This document shows positions 6,893 through 8,758 of a stretch of DNA of 8,758 bases, piece after piece. Numbering within the stretch: position 1 is the first letter of the stretch; each line of letters begins with the position of its first letter. The stretch is from Shewanella sp. (GTDB taxonomy: Bacteria; Pseudomonadota; Gammaproteobacteria; Enterobacterales; Shewanellaceae): assembly GCA_004195335.1 (NCBI GenBank), contig SDWK01000202.1:1-8758 (forward strand), read 5' to 3'. Made by a program: the position numbers and the translations under genes. The notes below the pieces were generated by a model. It was given only the letters and a program-made list of their open reading frames with translations. It ran no database searches and was not told where the DNA came from.

Positions 6893-7714
6893 TCAGATTA
6901 TGGGATCAAACTCATCAATTGACTGTTTACGCTTCTGAGCGGCAGCTAATTCGACATCACTGAAGTCATCCACCTCAAGTTCAGGAAGTTTATCGGTACA
7001 CACACTGCCGCCCATAGACTGAACGGCTTGACATACTTCTTGAACCTTTGAATCCATCAGGTGCATATGATCCAGCATCTGACCAATCGCATTAGCGACT
7101 GGATCTGGATTATCCGGTGAAACAGCATAGGCATCGAAGCCATACTTTTTAGCCATCTCAGTGCGTCGCTTAGATTTTTCTTTATTGGCTTCATTGGGCG
7201 TTGACACGACTCGACCTGGGATACCTACGACCGTCGTATCTTTAGGAACATCTTTAACGACCACAGAGTTGGAACCGACCCTGGCACCGTCATTCATCGT
7301 AATAGGGCCTAAAATCTTTGCCCCTGCACCGATGACCACATTATTACCTAAGGTGGGATGTCGTTTACCCGCCTGCCAAGTGGTTCCTCCCAATGTAACA
7401 CCATGATAGAGGGTACAATCATGACCTATCTCAGCGGTTTCACCTATGACTACACCCATACCATGATCGATAAAAAATCTATCCCCAATAGTCGCACCGG
7501 GGTGGATTTCAATTCCAGTCATCCAGCGGGAAAATGTCGAGAGGCAACGGGAAGTCAAACGCCATTTTCGCTTCCACAGGTTATGACTCACTCTATGGAT
7601 CCAGATGGCATGCATACCTGGGTAGTTAAGCAACACTTCTAACGTTCCATGCGCTGCCGGATCTCGATGATAGATGGATGCTATATCATCTTTAAGTCGA
7701 GCGATAACTCCCAT
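6893..7714 (-). CDS. cysE: serine O-acetyltransferase
   Basis: CysE makes O-acetylserine from serine and acetyl-CoA, the first committed step of cysteine synthesis. The 273-residue protein is the short form known next to iscR in Pseudomonas and Azotobacter (cysE2), starting [11 protein letters not shown]. After an N-terminal helical region (1-65) come the left-handed beta-helix hexapeptide repeats (about 68-170). These include IDHGMG with the catalytic His84, GVTLGGTTW and His119 of KRHP. Position 69 is Glu where E. coli has the catalytic Asp143. A charged, helical tail (about 175-273) ends in DPII; a C-terminal Ile is the residue other CysE proteins insert into CysK. trmJ ends only 14 bases upstream, so the two are probably cotranscribed. 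CysE makes the precursor of the cysteine used by IscS. Confidence 0.96.
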   Translation of the reverse strand: MGVIARLKDDIASIYHRDPAAHGTLEVLLNYPGMHAIWIHRVSHNLWKRKWRLTSRCLSTFSRWMTGIEIHPGATIGDRFFIDHGMGVVIGETAEIGHDCTLYHGVTLGGTTWQAGKRHPTLGNNVVIGAGAKILGPITMNDGARVGSNSVVVKDVPKDTTVVGIPGRVVSTPNEANKEKSKRRTEMAKKYGFDAYAVSPDNPDPVANAIGQMLDHMHLMDSKVQEVCQAVQSMGGSVCTDKLPELEVDDFSDVELAAAQKRKQSIDEFDPII

Positions 7715-7728
7715 ATGACTCTTGTTCC

Positions 7729-8493
7729 TTATGCTTCGTTATTGTCTTTTGGTGCCACTTTCTTATCGATAGAGGTTAACATTCCTCTTAGGATATTCAT
7801 CTCTTGTCTTTCTAACCTTGCCCGACTAAACAAACGACGTAACTTTGTCATTACCTGACCAGGGTGCTGCTTAACGATGAAGCCGGTATTAAGCAATGTC
7901 TCTTCGAGGTGACCAAAAAAGTTTTCACGCTCTTTTGCAAAAGGATAGTCGTTCACCGGCTCAACATAGCCTTCAGGTTTGGCACCTTCAAAGTCACGCT
8001 GAACCTGAGCAAGATGAGCCACACGCGCTTCATAACAGATGATCTGCACCGCTTGAGCTAAGTTAAGTGAGGTATATTCCGGGTTTGCCGGTATCGCAAC
8101 ATGATAGTTACACTTCTGCAGTTCTTCATTGCTTAAGCCGTTATTTTCACGACCAAATACAATGGCGACAGGACCTGTTAAAGCAGAGGAAACTAACTTT
8201 TCGCCCGCCTCTCTTGGCTCTAGCATTGGCCAATCTAATGTTCGACTGCGCGCGCTGGTCGCGATAACCAGACTACAATCTGCGATGGCTTCAGCGACAC
8301 TATCGACGGTAACCGCATGTTTAAGTATATCTGACGCGCCGGCGGCCAAAGCCACCGAGTGCCCGTCAGGCTTAACACGAGGTTCGGCAAGATATAATGT
8401 AGAGAGTCCCATGGTTTTCATAGCACGGGCTGTGGAACCTATGTTCCCAGGATGAGATGTACCAACGAGTACGACACGAATATTGCTGAGCAT
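7729..8493 (-). CDS. trmJ: tRNA (cytidine/uridine-32) 2'-O-methyltransferase TrmJ
   Basis: TrmJ is a SPOUT-class methyltransferase that uses S-adenosylmethionine to 2'-O-methylate C32 or U32 in the anticodon loop of several tRNAs. The 254 residues begin [17 protein letters not shown] and keep Arg23 in STARAMK. The knot motifs are ATSARSRTL (78-86), [13 protein letters not shown] (113-125) and [14 protein letters not shown] (136-149). The C-terminal region (about 165-254) carries the family ending [21 protein letters not shown]. The Shine-Dalgarno sequence is weak (AAGTAAG). It is the first gene of the trmJ-cysE unit. E. coli has the same neighbour upstream of iscR, with suhB divergent from it. 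Confidence 0.96.
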   Translation of the reverse strand: MLSNIRVVLVGTSHPGNIGSTARAMKTMGLSTLYLAEPRVKPDGHSVALAAGASDILKHAVTVDSVAEAIADCSLVIATSARSRTLDWPMLEPREAGEKLVSSALTGPVAIVFGRENNGLSNEELQKCNYHVAIPANPEYTSLNLAQAVQIICYEARVAHLAQVQRDFEGAKPEGYVEPVNDYPFAKERENFFGHLEETLLNTGFIVKQHPGQVMTKLRRLFSRARLERQEMNILRGMLTSIDKKVAPKDNNEA

Positions 8494-8531
8494 GAAACTA
8501 CTTACTTTGATAAAAGAACATAACGAAGAAT

Positions 8532-8540
8532 ATTATCACA
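8532..8540 (-). promoter_or_regulatory. extended -10 of a candidate trmJ promoter
   Basis: The minus strand reads TGTGATAAT: a GATAAT hexamer (5 of 6) preceded by TGn, an extended -10 that can work without a good -35. It lies 39 bases before the trmJ start. No convincing -35 is seen at the usual distance. Confidence 0.5.
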
Positions 8541-8581
8541 GCCCTGAGTGATCCCTAAATACAAAAATTCTAATTGACCCA

Positions 8582-8614
8582 GTGTTTGCCTGAATTATTG
8601 GTTATTCAGTACAC
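8582..8614. repeat. imperfect palindrome in the trmJ upstream region
   Basis: CTGAAT (8590-8595) pairs with ATTCAG (8604-8609), and the flanks GTGT (8582-8585) and ACAC (8611-8614) extend the symmetry with an uneven internal loop. It could be an operator for one of the two divergent directions or a hairpin in a plus-strand leader. No T-run follows. Confidence 0.4.
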
Positions 8615-8697
8615 GACGTCTTACTCGATTAGGATACGATAAGACCAAGCCGGACAGCGACGCAGATGGACATTCGGGTGCCTGAAGTAAACAACTC

Positions 8698-8710
8698 GGC
8701 CCTTTAAACA
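8698..8710 (+). promoter_or_regulatory. boxA-like element, possible suhB leader
   Basis: GGCCCTTTAAACA resembles the Nus-factor boxA element (TGCTCTTTAACA in E. coli rRNA operons), with one T-to-C change and one extra A. In E. coli, Nus factors bind a boxA in the suhB leader to repress it, and suhB lies divergent from trmJ. The right end of this window is therefore a plausible suhB leader. The suhB start itself is not in the window. Confidence 0.4.
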
Positions 8711-8758
8711 TAAAAACGAAAAAAATAACATCAATTCGACAACCTACACAACTCTCAC

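Noticed and set aside
7161..7406. Plus-strand open frame opposite cysE
   Set aside because: It lies wholly within the well-supported cysE gene, has no recognisable motif and is a shadow of the real coding frame. The same applies to the plus-strand frames opposite hscA, iscS and trmJ.
8574..8602. Plus-strand promoter with TTGACC as the -35 for the divergent gene
   Set aside because: At 16-17 bases spacing the -10 candidates match no more than 3 of 6 positions.
1..8758. Novel defence, mobile or biosynthetic system
   Set aside because: All eleven genes are clear members of known housekeeping families in conserved order. No transposase, integrase, toxin-antitoxin pair, CRISPR repeat or unexplained large gap is present.

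Overview
The window holds a gammaproteobacterial iron-sulfur cluster assembly (ISC) locus, with every recognised gene on the minus strand. In the direction of transcription, right to left, the order is trmJ - cysE - iscR - iscS - iscU - iscA - hscB - hscA - fdx - iscX - ndk. As I recall them, the E. coli iscR-iscX order and the Pseudomonas/Azotobacter trmJ-cysE-isc-ndk arrangement look much the same. The moderate base composition, the protein sequences (very close to E. coli for IscS, IscU and HscA; cysE is the short form that Pseudomonas has next to iscR) and the gene order suggest a Shewanella-like marine gammaproteobacterium. The genus is an inference from memory, not a database result.

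Layout: 1-310 is non-coding flank with several inverted and direct repeats and the ndk terminator. ndk (311-742) is a separate unit with its own -10 element. iscX (996-1193) has its own promoter candidate and is cut off from fdx by a strong 14-bp stem terminator. The core operon runs from iscR (start 6675) down to fdx (end 1315) with mostly short gaps. The larger gaps are 72 bp between iscR and iscS, which holds a nested hairpin just before the iscS ribosome binding site, and 86 bp between hscB and hscA. Upstream of iscR is a site that fits every position of the type 1 IscR consensus, plus a weaker copy placed exactly 25 bp away. cysE and trmJ form a two-gene unit upstream, 14 bp apart. 8494-8758 is a non-coding region carrying a trmJ promoter candidate and, on the plus strand, a boxA-like element. 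This fits the leader of a divergent suhB gene lying just outside the window.

How the genes work together: IscS takes sulfur from cysteine and passes it to the scaffold IscU. Fdx supplies electrons, and IscX modulates IscS. HscB and HscA release the cluster from IscU by recognising its LPPVK motif, and IscA acts as a carrier. IscR senses the [2Fe-2S] supply and represses the operon. CysE makes O-acetylserine, the precursor of the cysteine that IscS consumes. TrmJ (tRNA 2'-O-methylation) and Ndk (NTP balance) are conserved neighbours with housekeeping jobs.

I found no mobile element, CRISPR array, tRNA/rRNA gene or unknown protein system. The genes are well-known housekeeping genes. What is worth a second look lies in the intergenic control regions.
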